Shown: positions 48,181-59,477, counted from the stretch's first letter. The stretch: 64,000 bases of DNA from Serratia liquefaciens (GCA_012719855.1 JAAXZN010000021.1:1-64000); one strand, 5' to 3'. Notes: generated by a model not told the origin, from the sequence alone. Made by a program: numbers and translations.

Positions 48181-49699
48181 CTGTTTCACTCCTCAATGCG
48201 GCTTCCATCACCTGTTCCTGGGTCAAACCGCGGTTGATCAACGAAGCCTTGATGCGCCCCTGATGCATCACCAACACCCGATCGCTTAATCCCAACACTT
48301 CCGGCAACTCGGAAGAAACCACGATCACCGCGATCCCCTGCTGTACCAGTTGATTGATTAATTTATAGATTTCTTGTTTTGCACCGATGTCGATGCCGCG
48401 CGTCGGCTCATCCAGGATCAGGATTTTCGGCTTCAGCAGCAGGCACTTGGCCAGAATCGCTTTTTGTTGATTGCCCCCGCTCAAGCGGGCGATAGCCAGT
48501 TCTGGCGAGGAGGTTTTCACCCTCAGCTGCGCCAGCGACTGGCGGATGGTTGCCTGTTCGCGGGCGTCGTCGATCACCGTCAGCATGCCGCTGAAATCAC
48601 TCAGCGCCGCCAGCGTCATATTGGCCCCGACGCCCATCACCGGGACGATGCCATCACGCTTGCGGTCTTCCGGCACCATGGCAATGCCGTACCGCATCGC
48701 CTGGCGGCAGTTGTTGATGGTGGCCGGTTGGCCATGGAGGGTAATGCTGCCCTGCCAACGACCGGGGTAGACGCCGAACAGGCACTGCATGGTTTCGGTG
48801 CGCCCTGAGCCAACCAGCCCGGCAACGCCGAGTATCTCGCCGCGCCGCAGGCTGAAGGAGACATCGTCCACCCGGCGAACCTGACGGTTTACCGGATGCC
48901 AGGCGGTCAGGTTATCCACCTGCAGGATCACCTCACCTATCTCATGCTGCTGTTGCGGATACAGCTCGGTCAGCTCTCGCCCCACCATCATGGCGATAAT
49001 GTCGTCCTCACTCATCGCCGCTGCCGAACCGGTGCCAATGTGCTTGCCATCGCGGATCACGCAGATCAGATCCGAGATCGCCTTCACCTCGTTCAACTTG
49101 TGCGAAATATAAATACAGGCAATACCGTGATCGCGCAGATCCCCGATGATCGCCAGCAGCGTAGCGGTTTCACTTTCCGTCAGCGAAGCCGTAGGTTCAT
49201 CCAATACCAGCAGCCGAACCTGTTTGTTCAGCGCCTTGGCGATCTCCACCAGTTGCTGCTGCCCCAACCCGAGTTCGCCAATCGGCGTATTGGGATCCAC
49301 CTCCAGCTTGACCTGCGCCAGCATGCGTCGGCAGCGCAGGTACATGGCGTCATAATCCATCACCCCGTAGCGGCGCCATTCATTGCCGAGAAACATGTTT
49401 TCCAGCACCGTCATCTGCTTTACCAGCGCCAGCTCCTGGTGAATGATGGCAATGCCTTTCTGCTCGGTGTCGCGGATATTTTTCGCCGCCAATAAATCGT
49501 CAGAGAAATAAATATCTCCCTGATAACTGCCGTGCGGATATATTCCGCACAGCACTTTCATCAGGGTGGATTTTCCCGAACCGTTCTCACCACACAGCGA
49601 TAATACCTGGCCAGCTTCCAGTTTCAGGCTGACATTATCCACCGCCTTAACCGCACCGAACTGCATGGTGATATTTTTCATCTCTAATAGGTTGGGCAT
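48158..49699 (-). CDS. xylG: XylG, D-xylose ABC transporter ATPase
   Basis: The 513-residue protein holds two ABC modules: Walker [10 protein letters not shown], signature [15 protein letters not shown] and Walker [10 protein letters not shown] in the first; [10 protein letters not shown] and [10 protein letters not shown] in the second, which lacks a canonical Walker A, as usual for sugar ABC ATPases. The ATG at 49699 follows GGAGGG at 6 nt. It lies 29 bp after xylF. Confidence 0.95.
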   Translation of the reverse strand: MPNLLEMKNITMQFGAVKAVDNVSLKLEAGQVLSLCGENGSGKSTLMKVLCGIYPHGSYQGDIYFSDDLLAAKNIRDTEQKGIAIIHQELALVKQMTVLENMFLGNEWRRYGVMDYDAMYLRCRRMLAQVKLEVDPNTPIGELGLGQQQLVEIAKALNKQVRLLVLDEPTASLTESETATLLAIIGDLRDHGIACIYISHKLNEVKAISDLICVIRDGKHIGTGSAAAMSEDDIIAMMVGRELTELYPQQQHEIGEVILQVDNLTAWHPVNRQVRRVDDVSFSLRRGEILGVAGLVGSGRTETMQCLFGVYPGRWQGSITLHGQPATINNCRQAMRYGIAMVPEDRKRDGIVPVMGVGANMTLAALSDFSGMLTVIDDAREQATIRQSLAQLRVKTSSPELAIARLSGGNQQKAILAKCLLLKPKILILDEPTRGIDIGAKQEIYKLINQLVQQGIAVIVVSSELPEVLGLSDRVLVMHQGRIKASLINRGLTQEQVMEAALRSETDVEKHAV

Positions 49700-49728
49700 T
49701 ATTCCCTCCACATTACCGGCTTTCGGAA

Positions 49729-50724
49729 TTATTGAATGTCAGCTTTTTTGTGGAAACCGTCGGCAATAATGGTGCTGTCAATATTCGCTTTATCTACCGG
49801 GATCGGCGTTAATAACCATGATGGCACTTCTTTGCTGCCGTTATTTAAGCTGGCGTTGGTTTTCGGCTGTTCGCCCTTGCCTAACTGCACGGCAATGCCC
49901 GCGGCCTCATCGGCCAGTTTGCTGATTGGCTTATAGACCGTCATGGTCTGGGTGCCGGCCACGATGCGCTTCACCGCCGCCAGATCGGCGTCCTGGCCGG
50001 AAATGGCCACTTTGCCCGCCAGGCCCTGTGCGGCAAGCGCCTGAATTGCACCGCCGGCGGTGGCATCGTTAGAAGCCACTACCGCGTCAATCTTGTTATT
50101 GTTGGCGGTCAGCGCATTTTCCATGATTTTCAATGCGTTTTCCGGCAGCCATCCGTCGACCCACTGGTCGCCCACCACCTTGATTTTCCCGCCGTCGATC
50201 AGCGGTTGCAGCACCTTCATCTGTCCCTGGCGGAACAGCTTGGCGTTGTTATCCACCGGCGAACCGCCCATCAGGAAATAATTGCCCTGCGGCACCCGCT
50301 GCACCAGGCTTTGCGCCTGCAATTCGCCAACCTTTTCATTATCGAAGGAGATGTAGAAATCGATGTCGGCGTTGTTGATCATGCGATCGTAAGCCAGGAC
50401 CTTAATGCCTTCCCGTTTGGCTTCGCTGATGACGTTGCTCAGCACCTGGCCGTTATAAGGAATAATCACCAGCACGTCGACGCCGCGGTTGATCATGTTT
50501 TCGATCTGCGCCATTTGGGTTTCTTCATTGCCGTTGGCGGATTGGACAAACACGTCTGCCCCCAGCGACTTGGCTTTGCTGACGAAGATGTCGCGGTCTT
50601 TTTGCCAGCGCTCCAGGCGCAGATCGTCGATCGCCATACCGATTTTGACTTCTTTGCTGAACGCCGGTTGGCTGGCCAGCGCCAGCAGCGCGCAGACCGA
50701 AAGGAACACAGGTTTAAATTTCAT
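49729..50724 (-). CDS. xylF: XylF, D-xylose-binding periplasmic protein
   Basis: The 331-residue precursor has a signal peptide ending SQPAFSKE and a type I periplasmic binding fold that matches E. coli XylF ([40 protein letters not shown]). It captures xylose for XylGH. It is the first gene of xylFGH(R) and is divergent from xylA across a 366-bp control region. Confidence 0.96.
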   Translation of the reverse strand: MKFKPVFLSVCALLALASQPAFSKEVKIGMAIDDLRLERWQKDRDIFVSKAKSLGADVFVQSANGNEETQMAQIENMINRGVDVLVIIPYNGQVLSNVISEAKREGIKVLAYDRMINNADIDFYISFDNEKVGELQAQSLVQRVPQGNYFLMGGSPVDNNAKLFRQGQMKVLQPLIDGGKIKVVGDQWVDGWLPENALKIMENALTANNNKIDAVVASNDATAGGAIQALAAQGLAGKVAISGQDADLAAVKRIVAGTQTMTVYKPISKLADEAAGIAVQLGKGEQPKTNASLNNGSKEVPSWLLTPIPVDKANIDSTIIADGFHKKADIQ

Positions 50725-51090
50725 CTTATATACCTTTGTTATTTAAAGCATAAGGAAGGTAATTTAAATAGGCCGATTACGCAGCTTCGAGCAGATTGTT
50801 GTCGCTTATTTATGCTTCGGCAATTACTGATTTTTACCGGCCAGTTACGATTTTTGGTTTAATGTTATTTTTATGATGGCGGTCATGCTTTCACGCTGTA
50901 AAACAGCACATCGACAAATAAAAATGAAATAAGCCTTAAATAAAAAGCGGTTATAACCCTATTATGCGATCTACCGCACATTTAATAATTCTGTGAATTT
51001 AAGTGTGAAATAACGTAATTGAGCCGTCGGTGGCAAACTCCGAAGATAAAGCCATCCCGTAACTCGGGCATTGCTACCCAGGAGTCGATA
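50725..51090. promoter_or_regulatory. xylF-xylA divergent control region with CRP site
   Basis: A good CRP site lies at 50962-50983 (TGCGA-N6-GCACA within AT-rich flanks). GAAATAA motifs at 50926 and 51007 resemble parts of E. coli XylR half-sites and flank it. In E. coli XylR and CRP bind between these genes to activate both directions. No gene is seen in the region. Confidence 0.6.
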
Positions 51091-52410
51091 ATGCAACCTT
51101 ATTTTGATCAGCTTGAGCAAGTGCGCTATGAAGGGCCGAACAGTCATAATCCGCTGGCCTTCCATCATTACAATCCGGATGAACTGGTGCTCGGCAAACG
51201 CATGGCGGAACACCTGCGTTTCGCCGCCTGTTACTGGCATACCTTCTGCTGGAATGGCGCAGACATGTTCGGCGTCGGCGCCTTCGATCGTCCCTGGCAG
51301 CAGCCGGGCGACGCGCTGGCGCTGGCCAAACGCAAAGCCGACGTGGCGTTCGAATTCTTCCACAAGCTGAACGTACCTTACTACTGCTTCCATGACGTAG
51401 ACGTCTCACCGGAAGGAGCCTCGCTGAAAGAGTATCTGCACAACTTTGCGGTGATGACCGACGTGCTGGAAGAAAAGCAGCACAGCAGCGGCGTGAAACT
51501 GCTGTGGGGCACCGCCAACTGCTTTACCCATCCGCGTTACGGTGCCGGTGCCGCCACCAACCCGGATCCGGAGATCTTCAGCTGGGCGGCCACCCAGGTG
51601 TTTACCGCCATGAACGCCACCCAGCGTCTGGGCGGCGAAAACTACGTGCTATGGGGTGGGCGTGAAGGCTACGAGACCTTGCTCAATACCGATCTGCGCC
51701 AGGAACGCGAGCAAATTGGCCGCTTTATGCAGATGGTGGTGGAGCATAAACACAAAACCGGTTTCCAGGGCACCCTGCTGATTGAGCCTAAACCGCAGGA
51801 ACCGACCAAACACCAGTACGACTACGATGTCGCCACCGTCTATGGTTTCCTGAAGCAGTTCGGCCTGGAAAAAGAGATCAAGGTGAATATCGAAGCCAAC
51901 CACGCCACGCTGGCGGGCCATTCGTTCCACCATGAAATCGCCACCGCCATTGCGCTGGGCATTTTCGGCTCTGTCGACGCCAACCGGGGCGACCCGCAGC
52001 TGGGCTGGGATACCGACCAATTCCCGATCAGCGTAGAAGAGAACGCGCTGGTGATGTTCGAAATTCTCAAAGCCGGAGGGTTCACCACCGGTGGGTTGAA
52101 CTTCGATGCCAAAGTCCGCCGCCAAAGCACCGACAAATACGATCTGTTCTATGGTCATATTGGCGCCATGGATACCATGGCGCTGGCGTTGAAGGTCGCG
52201 GCAAAAATGGTGACCGACGGCCAGCTGCATCAGCAGGTAGCAAAACGCTATGCCGGCTGGAATGGTGAATTGGGCCAGCAAATTTTGCAGGGCAAACTGT
52301 CGCTCGAAGCCTTGGCGCAGTACGCTGAAGGCCATGCACTGGCGCCGCAGCACGTCAGCGGCCGTCAGGAACAGCTCGAGAACCTGATGAACCGCTATCT
52401 GTTCGGCTAA
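51091..52410 (+). CDS. xylA: Xylose isomerase
   Basis: The 439-residue enzyme has the family signatures [44 protein letters not shown] and [10 protein letters not shown], including the metal-binding Glu/Asp and catalytic His. It converts D-xylose to D-xylulose. The ATG at 51091 follows AGGAG at 7 nt; the longer frame is not conserved. xylB follows after 46 bp. Confidence 0.97.
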   Translation: MQPYFDQLEQVRYEGPNSHNPLAFHHYNPDELVLGKRMAEHLRFAACYWHTFCWNGADMFGVGAFDRPWQQPGDALALAKRKADVAFEFFHKLNVPYYCFHDVDVSPEGASLKEYLHNFAVMTDVLEEKQHSSGVKLLWGTANCFTHPRYGAGAATNPDPEIFSWAATQVFTAMNATQRLGGENYVLWGGREGYETLLNTDLRQEREQIGRFMQMVVEHKHKTGFQGTLLIEPKPQEPTKHQYDYDVATVYGFLKQFGLEKEIKVNIEANHATLAGHSFHHEIATAIALGIFGSVDANRGDPQLGWDTDQFPISVEENALVMFEILKAGGFTTGGLNFDAKVRRQSTDKYDLFYGHIGAMDTMALALKVAAKMVTDGQLHQQVAKRYAGWNGELGQQILQGKLSLEALAQYAEGHALAPQHVSGRQEQLENLMNRYLFG

Positions 52411-52419
52411 CTGACCCCC

Positions 52420-52438
52420 GCGCGGCGCTTCGCCGCGC
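52420..52438 (+). other. Hairpin between xylA and xylB
   Basis: GCGCGGCG-CTT-CGCCGCGC forms an 8-bp stem without a T run. It may lower xylB expression or protect the xylA mRNA. Confidence 0.45.
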
Positions 52439-52456
52439 CTTTAAGGATCTTCGACC

Positions 52457-53908
52457 ATGTATATCGGCATCGATCTCGGCACTTCCGGCGTAAAAGTCAT
52501 TTTGCTCAGCGAGCAGGGCCAATTGCTCGCCAGCCACGGTGAATCGCTGCCCATTTCCCGTCCTCATCCCCTATGGTCAGAACAGGCCCCGCAGGACTGG
52601 TGGCACGCCACCGACCGCGCGATGCTGGCGCTGGGCAAGCAACACAGCCTGCAGCAGGTAAAAGCCATTGGGCTCAGCGGTCAGATGCACGGCGCCACGC
52701 TGTTGGATGCACGTCAGCAAGTGCTGCGCCCGGCCATCTTGTGGAACGACGGCAGAAGCGCTGCGCAGTGCCTGGCGCTGGAACAGGCGGTGCCGCAATC
52801 GCGCAAGATCACCGGCAACCTGATGATGCCGGGCTTCACCGCCCCCAAACTGCTGTGGGTACAGCAGCATGAACCCGAGCTGTTCAACCGCATAGACAAG
52901 GTGCTGCTGCCCAAGGATTACCTGCGCTGGTGCCTCACCGGCGACTTCGCCAGCGACATGTCGGACGCCGCAGGAACCGGCTGGCTGAACGTGGCGCAGC
53001 GCGACTGGAGTGAGGAAATGCTGGCGGCTTGCGGCCTGACGCACCGCCAGATGCCACGGCTGTTCGAGGGCAATCAGATCACCGGCCAGACCCCTATTGA
53101 ACTGGCCAAACGTTGGGGCATGTCGCCAGTGCCGGTGGTGGCCGGCGGCGGTGATAATGCCGCCGGGGCGATCGGCGTGGGTCTGTATCAGGCGGGACAG
53201 GCGATGTTGTCACTCGGCACCTCCGGCGTTTATTTTGCCGTCAGCGACGGTTTTCTCAGCAACCCGGCCAGCGCGGTACACAGCTTCTGTCATGCGTTGC
53301 CCGACACCTGGCACCTGATGTCGGTCACGCTCAGCGCCGCCTCCTGCCTGGACTGGGTGTGCAAACTGACCAACGTCAATGACGTCGCTACCCTGCTGCG
53401 CAACGTCGAACAGGCGCCGCCGGCGGCAGCACCGCTGTGGTTCCTGCCCTATCTGTCCGGCGAGCGTACGCCGCACAACAACCCTAACGCCAAAGGCGCC
53501 TTCTGGGGCCTGACTCACCAACATGGGCCAACCGACCTGGCGCGCGCCGTGCTGGAAGGCGTTGGTTTCGCCCTGGCGGACGGCATGGACGTGCTGCACG
53601 CCAGCGGTCTGCAACCGTCCAGCATCACCCTGATTGGCGGCGGCGCGCGCAGCCCCTTCTGGCGGCAAATGCTGGCGGATATCAGCGGTCAGCGGCTGGA
53701 ATACCGTACCGGCGGCGACGTTGGCCCGGCGCTGGGGGCGGCTCGGTTGGCTCAGATTGCCCTGAACCCGCAGCGCCCACTGGGCGAACTGATGCCTGAG
53801 CTGCCGCTGGAGCAGATACACACTCCCGATGCCGAGCGCCACCAGGCGTACGCCGCACAGCGCAGCACCTTTCGTGAACTCTACACGCGCCTGTTGCCGT
53901 TGATGTAA
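52457..53908 (+). CDS. xylB: Xylulokinase
   Basis: The 483-residue FGGY kinase begins MYIGIDLGTSGVKVILLSEQ (phosphate loop), and includes GLSGQMHGATLLD, the catalytic Asp in DMSDAAGTGWL, and LIGGGARSPFWRQM. It phosphorylates D-xylulose, feeding the pentose phosphate pathway. AAGGA precedes the ATG. It forms an operon with xylA and ends at a terminator. Confidence 0.96.
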   Translation: MYIGIDLGTSGVKVILLSEQGQLLASHGESLPISRPHPLWSEQAPQDWWHATDRAMLALGKQHSLQQVKAIGLSGQMHGATLLDARQQVLRPAILWNDGRSAAQCLALEQAVPQSRKITGNLMMPGFTAPKLLWVQQHEPELFNRIDKVLLPKDYLRWCLTGDFASDMSDAAGTGWLNVAQRDWSEEMLAACGLTHRQMPRLFEGNQITGQTPIELAKRWGMSPVPVVAGGGDNAAGAIGVGLYQAGQAMLSLGTSGVYFAVSDGFLSNPASAVHSFCHALPDTWHLMSVTLSAASCLDWVCKLTNVNDVATLLRNVEQAPPAAAPLWFLPYLSGERTPHNNPNAKGAFWGLTHQHGPTDLARAVLEGVGFALADGMDVLHASGLQPSSITLIGGGARSPFWRQMLADISGQRLEYRTGGDVGPALGAARLAQIALNPQRPLGELMPELPLEQIHTPDAERHQAYAAQRSTFRELYTRLLPLM

Positions 53909-53914
53909 AACCCA

Positions 53915-53932
53915 GGGGCGAAACAACGCCCC
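53915..53932 (+). terminator. Terminator of xylAB
   Basis: GGGGCG-AAACAA-CGCCCC followed by CTTATCATT, just after the xylB stop. Confidence 0.7.
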
Positions 53933-54051
53933 CTTATCATTGCGAAATCGAATAGTCGCCAGTGGCAAATGTCGCTGCCAACCCGCGTGCTCCTCTCCTA
54001 AATTGGTGGCTGTCTTTTGACGCACCTCACCTCTGGATTAAGGAATTGAAC

Positions 54052-55446
54052 GTGGAAAAAAACCAACAACAAAGCCGCAGAGCTTTCCTCAGCCAAACCG
54101 GCAAGCTCACCACCGCCTGTGCAGTCATTGGCCTGACGGGGGGCGTGGCGCAAGCCGCCGCGCCAACGAGCAGCGCATGTATACCAGAGAGCACACCCAT
54201 GACCCTGACCGACAGCCATTACTGGCTCAGCGACGTCCGACTTGAAGAAGGTTTCGAATACGATGGCGATACGGTGATCGGCACCCGCACCGCGCTGTAT
54301 CAACTTGAAATCAAAGACGGCAAAATTGCCGCCCTTCACCCGAAAGAGGCAACGCCCCCCGCCGGCGTAGCGCGCTATCAGGCGCAGGGCCAACTACTGC
54401 TGCCGGCATTTCGCGATATGCATATCCATCTGGATAAAACCTTCTACAGCGGCCCATGGCAGGCACCGCGCCCACGTCAGGGCAAAACCATCATGGATAT
54501 GATCGCGCTCGAACAGACCTTGATCCCCAAGCTGTTGCCCACCTCGCAGCAGCGTGCGGAAAACCTGATTGCCTTGCTGCAATCCAAGGGCAGCACCGTG
54601 GCACGCAGCCACTGCAATATCGATCCGGTCAGCGGGTTGAAAAGCCTGGAACACCTGCAACGCGCGCTGGAAAACCACCGGGCGGATTTCAGCTGTGAAA
54701 TCGTCGCCTTCCCGCAGCATGGCCTGCTGCATTCCAAAGTCGACGGCTTGATGCGCGAAGCCATGCAGATGGGGGTGCAATACGTCGGCGGGCTGGATCC
54801 GACCAACGTCGACGGCGCCATGGAGAAGTCGCTGGACGCGATGTTCCAGATTGCGCTCGACACCGGCAAAGGCGTCGATATCCACCTACATGAAACCAGC
54901 CCCGCCGGGGTTGCGGCAATCAACTACATGATCGCCACCGTAGAAAAGAACCCGGCGCTGCGCGGTAAAGTCACCATCAGCCATGCGTTTGCCCTGACCG
55001 TGCTGAACCCGAATGAACTGGAGGAAACCGCTAGCCGGCTGGCGGCGCAGCAAATCACCATCGCCTCTACGGTGCCGATTGGCGGGCTGATGATGCCGCT
55101 GCCGCAGCTCAGTGAAAAAGGGGTATTTGTGATGACCGGAACCGACAGCGTGATCGACCATTGGTCACCGTTCGGCAGCGGCGACATTCTGGAAAAAGCC
55201 AATCTTTACGCCCAACTTTACCGCGGCTCCGACGAATTCCACCTCTCCCGTGCCATGGCAATCTCGACCGGCGGCGTGCTGCCGCTGAACGACAAAGGCC
55301 AACGGGTTTGGCCGCAGGCCGGAGACAACGCCGAGTTTGTGCTGGTCAACGCCAGTTGCTCCGCCGAAGCGGTGGCCCGCCTGCCGGCGCGCACGGCTAC
55401 CTTCCATCAGGGACGGCTGGTCGCCGGCCAGGTCGGCAAAGCCTGA
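54052..55446 (+). CDS. Tat-exported amidohydrolase (cytosine-deaminase-like)
   Basis: The 464-residue protein begins with a twin-arginine signal (QQSRRAFLSQTGK, hydrophobic stretch, AQAAAP). The mature part has the amidohydrolase fold with metal ligands in FRDMHIHLDKT, an HCN segment, HLHET, SHAFAL and GTDSVIDHW, as in CodA-type deaminases. I chose GTG at 54052 (AAGGA upstream) because it begins the Tat signal. Export is unusual for this group and suggests an external N-containing substrate. It precedes an isochorismatase-like hydrolase gene by 99 bp. Confidence 0.82.
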   Translation: MEKNQQQSRRAFLSQTGKLTTACAVIGLTGGVAQAAAPTSSACIPESTPMTLTDSHYWLSDVRLEEGFEYDGDTVIGTRTALYQLEIKDGKIAALHPKEATPPAGVARYQAQGQLLLPAFRDMHIHLDKTFYSGPWQAPRPRQGKTIMDMIALEQTLIPKLLPTSQQRAENLIALLQSKGSTVARSHCNIDPVSGLKSLEHLQRALENHRADFSCEIVAFPQHGLLHSKVDGLMREAMQMGVQYVGGLDPTNVDGAMEKSLDAMFQIALDTGKGVDIHLHETSPAGVAAINYMIATVEKNPALRGKVTISHAFALTVLNPNELEETASRLAAQQITIASTVPIGGLMMPLPQLSEKGVFVMTGTDSVIDHWSPFGSGDILEKANLYAQLYRGSDEFHLSRAMAISTGGVLPLNDKGQRVWPQAGDNAEFVLVNASCSAEAVARLPARTATFHQGRLVAGQVGKA

Positions 55447-55545
55447 TGCTGGTCCGTTGATGCCACCATGATGGCCGTTTTTGGCCTTCTGCCAGATAAG
55501 GTAACGGCGCAGTATGGCGTCATACCCATTGGCGGAGGGCCGAAA

Positions 55546-56097
55546 ATGTCACAGAGCGCGTTATTGATCATCGATGTTCAACAATCATTCCAGCATCGTC
55601 CATTCTGGCAGGAAGAAGATCTGCCCGCTTTCCAGCAGGCACTGACACGGCTGATCGAAGGCTGTCGTCGGCAGGGCGTAGCCCTGGTTGATGTTTTCCA
55701 CGTCTCACCGGAGGGGCCATTTTCCCTGGCATCCGGCTGGGTAAAACCGCTGCCGTTCCTCACCCATCAGGCAGACGTCACCGTTCATAAACAGGTGCAC
55801 AATGCACTGACCGAATCCGGTCTGGACGCCTGGCTGCGCCAACGGGATATCGATCACTTGATTATCTCCGGCATCCGCACCGAACAGTGCTGCGAAACCA
55901 CCACCCGGGTGGCGTCCGATCTCGGCTATCGGGTGACTTTCGTCACCGAGGCCACGATGACTTTCCCGATGCAGCATCCCAATGGAGAAGTCTTTACCAC
56001 CGAACAGCTCAAGCGGCATACTGAGACGGTGCTGGTCGACCGCTTCGCCCAGCTCGCCAGCGTGGATGCCGTGCTGGCGCAACTCTCACAGGAGTAA
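55546..56097 (+). CDS. Isochorismatase-family cysteine hydrolase
   Basis: The 183-residue protein has the family triad: Asp in LLIIDVQQSF (8-17), Lys near VHKQVHNA, and Cys in GIRTEQCCETTTRVASDLGY. Members hydrolyse amides such as nicotinamide or carbamoyl compounds. The ATG at 55546 follows GGAGG. It lies 2 bp before the regulator gene, so the two are probably co-expressed with the amidohydrolase. Confidence 0.88.
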   Translation: MSQSALLIIDVQQSFQHRPFWQEEDLPAFQQALTRLIEGCRRQGVALVDVFHVSPEGPFSLASGWVKPLPFLTHQADVTVHKQVHNALTESGLDAWLRQRDIDHLIISGIRTEQCCETTTRVASDLGYRVTFVTEATMTFPMQHPNGEVFTTEQLKRHTETVLVDRFAQLASVDAVLAQLSQE

Positions 56098-56099
56098 TC

Positions 56100-57023
56100 A
56101 TGCCGCAGGCCGTCTACTTTTTGATGTTGCCCAACGCGCTGTCGCTGGACGTCAGCGGCCCGGCCGAGACCCTGCGTTTGGCCGGGGCATTCAGCCTGCA
56201 CTACATCAGCCCGCTGCCGCAGATCACCTGCTCGATTGGCATGACGTTGAGCCAGCTGCAGCCGCTGCCTGCCCGGCTGGAAGACGGCGCTATTTTGGTG
56301 GTGCCGGGTTCACGCGATTCGCGCAGCGATTTCGACCATCAGGCGGCCGCACAGGCCCGCCACTGGCTGGCGACGCTGCAACCCGATTTGCGGCAGCAGC
56401 GCATCACGCTGGTCTGTATCTGCTCCGGCGCCCTGCTGGCGGCACAGGCCGGTCTGCTCGACGGCTACCAGTGCACCACCCACCATGAGGTGATCGAACG
56501 CATGCGTCAGCAGGCCCCAACCGCGCAGGTGAAAGAGAACCGTATCTTTGTTGAAGACCGCAACCTGTATACCAGCGCCGGCATTACCGCCGGTATCGAT
56601 CTGGCGCTGCATTTGATTAACCGCCAATGCGGAGCAATACGCGCAATGGAGATTGCCCGCGAAATGGTGGTGTATTTTCGCCGTTCCGGCGATGACCCGC
56701 AGCTCTCCCCCTGGCTGCGTTACCGCAACCATCTGCACCCGGCGGTGCACCGTGCGCAAGACGTGATGGCCGCCGAACCCGAGGCCGAGTGGTCGGTGCC
56801 GCAGGTGGCGGAAAAGGCCCATGTCAGCAGCCGCCATTTGGCCAGGCTGTTCCGTAGCCATGTCGGCATCAGCGTGCGTGAATACCATGAACAGCTGCGG
56901 CTGGCGGTGGCGCAGCAGCGGCTGCAACAGGGCTATGGGCTGGAAAAAGCAGCGCTGGCGGCGGGGTTTTCCTCTGGTCGTCAACTGCGACGTGCCCAGC
57001 AGCGCGGCTCAACCGCATTATGA
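56100..57023 (+). CDS. GlxA-family AraC regulator (DJ-1/PfpI plus helix-turn-helix)
   Basis: The 307-residue protein has an N-terminal DJ-1/PfpI-like domain with the nucleophile-elbow-type ICSGALLAAQAG (about 102-113) and a C-terminal AraC helix-turn-helix (VPQVAEKAHVSSRHLARLFR). It probably senses the product or substrate of the amidohydrolase/isochorismatase pair. It overlaps the convergent wecH by 6 bp. Confidence 0.87.
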   Translation: MPQAVYFLMLPNALSLDVSGPAETLRLAGAFSLHYISPLPQITCSIGMTLSQLQPLPARLEDGAILVVPGSRDSRSDFDHQAAAQARHWLATLQPDLRQQRITLVCICSGALLAAQAGLLDGYQCTTHHEVIERMRQQAPTAQVKENRIFVEDRNLYTSAGITAGIDLALHLINRQCGAIRAMEIAREMVVYFRRSGDDPQLSPWLRYRNHLHPAVHRAQDVMAAEPEAEWSVPQVAEKAHVSSRHLARLFRSHVGISVREYHEQLRLAVAQQRLQQGYGLEKAALAAGFSSGRQLRRAQQRGSTAL

Positions 57024-58010
57024 CACCAATCGCCGAGGGTCTATTTTCTGCAGCCCCATCGACAACAGCAGGCTGAGCGCCAGCGCCACGCCAAATACCC
57101 AAAAGATATCCAGTAGCGGATAGGCGGTCAGCGTCAGGTGACGGCTGCGCATAAAATTGACGATAATGGCGTGAAAACCGTAGATCGCCAGCGAATGTCG
57201 GGAAAAAGTCGCCAACCAACCTATCGGCTCGGACAGACAATTTTTGAACCACACCACCAGGGATACCGCAGCGATAAACACCAGCGGCCCACAGTAGATG
57301 TAGTAGGTATCGGCAAAGTTGCCGTTGATGAACATCTGGCTTTTGGTGCCCTGAATGATCAGCGCCACGCTAGCCACAAACCCCAGTGCCGCCAGCCAAC
57401 TGACGCCTCGCCCCTGAGTTTCCATCATGCCAATCGCCCGGCCGGCCAACGCGTACAGCAGGTAGTAAAAGGTATCCCCGTAGATATACAGATTGACCGG
57501 CAGCAGGTGAGCGTTACCCAGGGTCAGCGGGCCGGTATTGGGATTGGCAATCACCGCCAGGATCACCAGCACGCCGGCAAGGTAGCGGCGTGATACCGGT
57601 TTGACGTTGATCAGCGGCGACAGCAGATAAATCACCGCAATCGCATAGAAGAACCACAGATGATAGAACACCGGCTTTAACAATATGCCGCGCAGCGACG
57701 GCCAGAAACCGATTTTGGTAAACGCCGCGATATAAATCAGCGCCACCGCGCTGTAAAACGCGATACAGCAGCCAATGCGGATGAAATGCTTTTTGCCGGC
57801 GCTTTTCTCGCCGAAAAACAGGTAGCCGGAAATCATGAAAAACAAGGGTACCGAAACGCGCGACAGAGAGTTCAGCACGTTGGCGATGTCCCAGTTATGT
57901 TCGCCCACCGCCACTCCGCTGGTGACGTAGTAGGTGGTGGCGTGGATCATCACCACCATCATGCACGCCACTGCGCGCAAGTTATCTATCCAGCCAATTT
58001 TATTGCTCAA
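57018..58010 (-). CDS. wecH: WecH-like O-acetyltransferase (acyltransferase 3 family)
   Basis: The polytopic protein matches E. coli WecH (331 residues): IGWIDNLRAVACMMVVMIHA, RVSVPLFFMISGYLFFGE, PVFYHLWFFYAIAVIYLLSP, NLYIYGDTFYYLLYALAGRA and a final RIDxxRLVS-type end. WecH O-acetylates enterobacterial common antigen. The start is uncertain: TTG at 58010 fits the E. coli start best; a TTG at 58079 would extend it by 23 residues. Confidence 0.85.
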   Translation of the reverse strand: MSNKIGWIDNLRAVACMMVVMIHATTYYVTSGVAVGEHNWDIANVLNSLSRVSVPLFFMISGYLFFGEKSAGKKHFIRIGCCIAFYSAVALIYIAAFTKIGFWPSLRGILLKPVFYHLWFFYAIAVIYLLSPLINVKPVSRRYLAGVLVILAVIANPNTGPLTLGNAHLLPVNLYIYGDTFYYLLYALAGRAIGMMETQGRGVSWLAALGFVASVALIIQGTKSQMFINGNFADTYYIYCGPLVFIAAVSLVVWFKNCLSEPIGWLATFSRHSLAIYGFHAIIVNFMRSRHLTLTAYPLLDIFWVFGVALALSLLLSMGLQKIDPRRLVS

Positions 58011-58113
58011 AAGCGCGCCCGCAATGTTGTCATCTTGGTTTGTTAAAATGAGGTTATAGAGCGAAGGTGCAGGTGGCAACCCCGGCGGCGAATATCAGAA
58101 TGTGCTGAAACAA

Positions 58114-58160
58114 CACCTTATCGTTGCTAAGGTGAACAATTGGCGGCAAAATAGCCGCCA
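58114..58160 (+). other. Two tandem hairpins in the mdfA leader
   Basis: CACCTTA/TAAGGTG (58114-58134) and TGGCGGC/GCCGCCA (58141-58160) lie 70-115 bp before mdfA. They may be operator dyads or RNA structures. No T run follows. Confidence 0.35.
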
Positions 58161-58229
58161 CAACTCGCTCAGATTGCGCTTCCCGCCCTGGCAGTTCCTT
58201 ATTTCTTCTTTACTTTCAGTACGATAAAT

Positions 58230-59477
58230 ATGAAAACAACGTTACCACCTGCGGCTCGCTTTGGTCGACAGGCGCTTTTATTCCCGCTTTGTCTGGTGTT
58301 GTTCGAGTTCGCTACCTATATCGCCAACGATATGATCCAGCCTGGCATGTTGGCAGTAGTGGCCGATTTCAACGCCGGTGAAGAGTGGGTGCCAACCTCA
58401 ATGACCGCTTATCTGGCCGGCGGTATTTTCCTGCAATGGCTGCTGGGGCCGTTGTCGGATCGTCGCGGGCGTCGCCCGGTCATGCTGGCCGGCGTGGCGT
58501 TCTTTATCGTCGCCTGCCTGGCCATTTTGCTGGTGACCAGCATCGAACAGTTTATCTTTATGCGGTTCCTGCAGGGGATTGGCCTGTGCTTTATCGGCGC
58601 CGTGGGTTACGCCACCATCCAGGAGTCGTTTGAAGAGTCGGTGTGCATCAAAATCACCGCGCTGATGGCCAACGTGGCGCTGATCGCCCCGCTGCTCGGG
58701 CCTTTGGCCGGTGCAGCGCTGATCCACGTCGCGCCGTGGCAGAGCATGTTCGTGCTGTTCGCCGCGCTGGCTGCGTTTGCCTTTTATGGCCTGTGGAAAG
58801 CGATGCCGGAAACGGCTTCTCTGCAAGGTGAGAAATTCTCGGCCGCCAACCTGTGGCGCGACTATCGTCAGGTACTGTCCAACCGTCGCTTTATCTGCGG
58901 CGCATTGGCCATCGGTTTCGCCAGCCTGCCGCTGCTGGCCTGGATTGCCCAATCGCCGGTGATCCTGATCAGCGGCGAATCGCTGTCGACGCTGGATTAC
59001 GGTCTGCTGCAAATTCCGGTGTTCGGCGCGCTGATCCTCGGCAACCTGACGCTGGCACGTCTGACCGGCAAGAACAGCGTACCTCGCCTGATCAAATTGG
59101 GTGCCGGGCCGATGATGGTGGGTCTGCTGATCGCGGCGCTGGCGACGATATTCTCCAGCCATGCCTACCTGTGGATGACCGCGGGTCTCAGCCTCTATGC
59201 CTACGGTATCGGGCTGGCCAACGCCGGGCTGTACCGTTTGACGCTGTTCTCGAGCAACGTCAGCAAAGGCACGGTCTCAGCCACCATGGGCATGTTGAGC
59301 ATGATGGTGTTCACCGTCGGTATCGAGCTGGCAAAAGTGGGTTACGTGTGGGGCGGCAGCGGGCTGTTCAATCTGTTCAACCTGCTCAGTGGCCTGTGCT
59401 GGCTGGCACTGGTGGCGCTGTTCCTCAGCAAACGCCGCAGCGGCGACGCGACGCCGACGCCTAACGCTGCGCTTTAA
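58230..59477 (+). CDS. mdfA: MdfA, multidrug/proton antiporter
   Basis: The 415-residue MFS protein of 12 helices matches E. coli MdfA closely: [34 protein letters not shown] with the key acidic residue in helix 1, [17 protein letters not shown], and [20 protein letters not shown]. It exports cationic and neutral drugs in exchange for protons. A terminator lies just after it. Confidence 0.95.
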   Translation: MKTTLPPAARFGRQALLFPLCLVLFEFATYIANDMIQPGMLAVVADFNAGEEWVPTSMTAYLAGGIFLQWLLGPLSDRRGRRPVMLAGVAFFIVACLAILLVTSIEQFIFMRFLQGIGLCFIGAVGYATIQESFEESVCIKITALMANVALIAPLLGPLAGAALIHVAPWQSMFVLFAALAAFAFYGLWKAMPETASLQGEKFSAANLWRDYRQVLSNRRFICGALAIGFASLPLLAWIAQSPVILISGESLSTLDYGLLQIPVFGALILGNLTLARLTGKNSVPRLIKLGAGPMMVGLLIAALATIFSSHAYLWMTAGLSLYAYGIGLANAGLYRLTLFSSNVSKGTVSATMGMLSMMVFTVGIELAKVGYVWGGSGLFNLFNLLSGLCWLALVALFLSKRRSGDATPTPNAAL

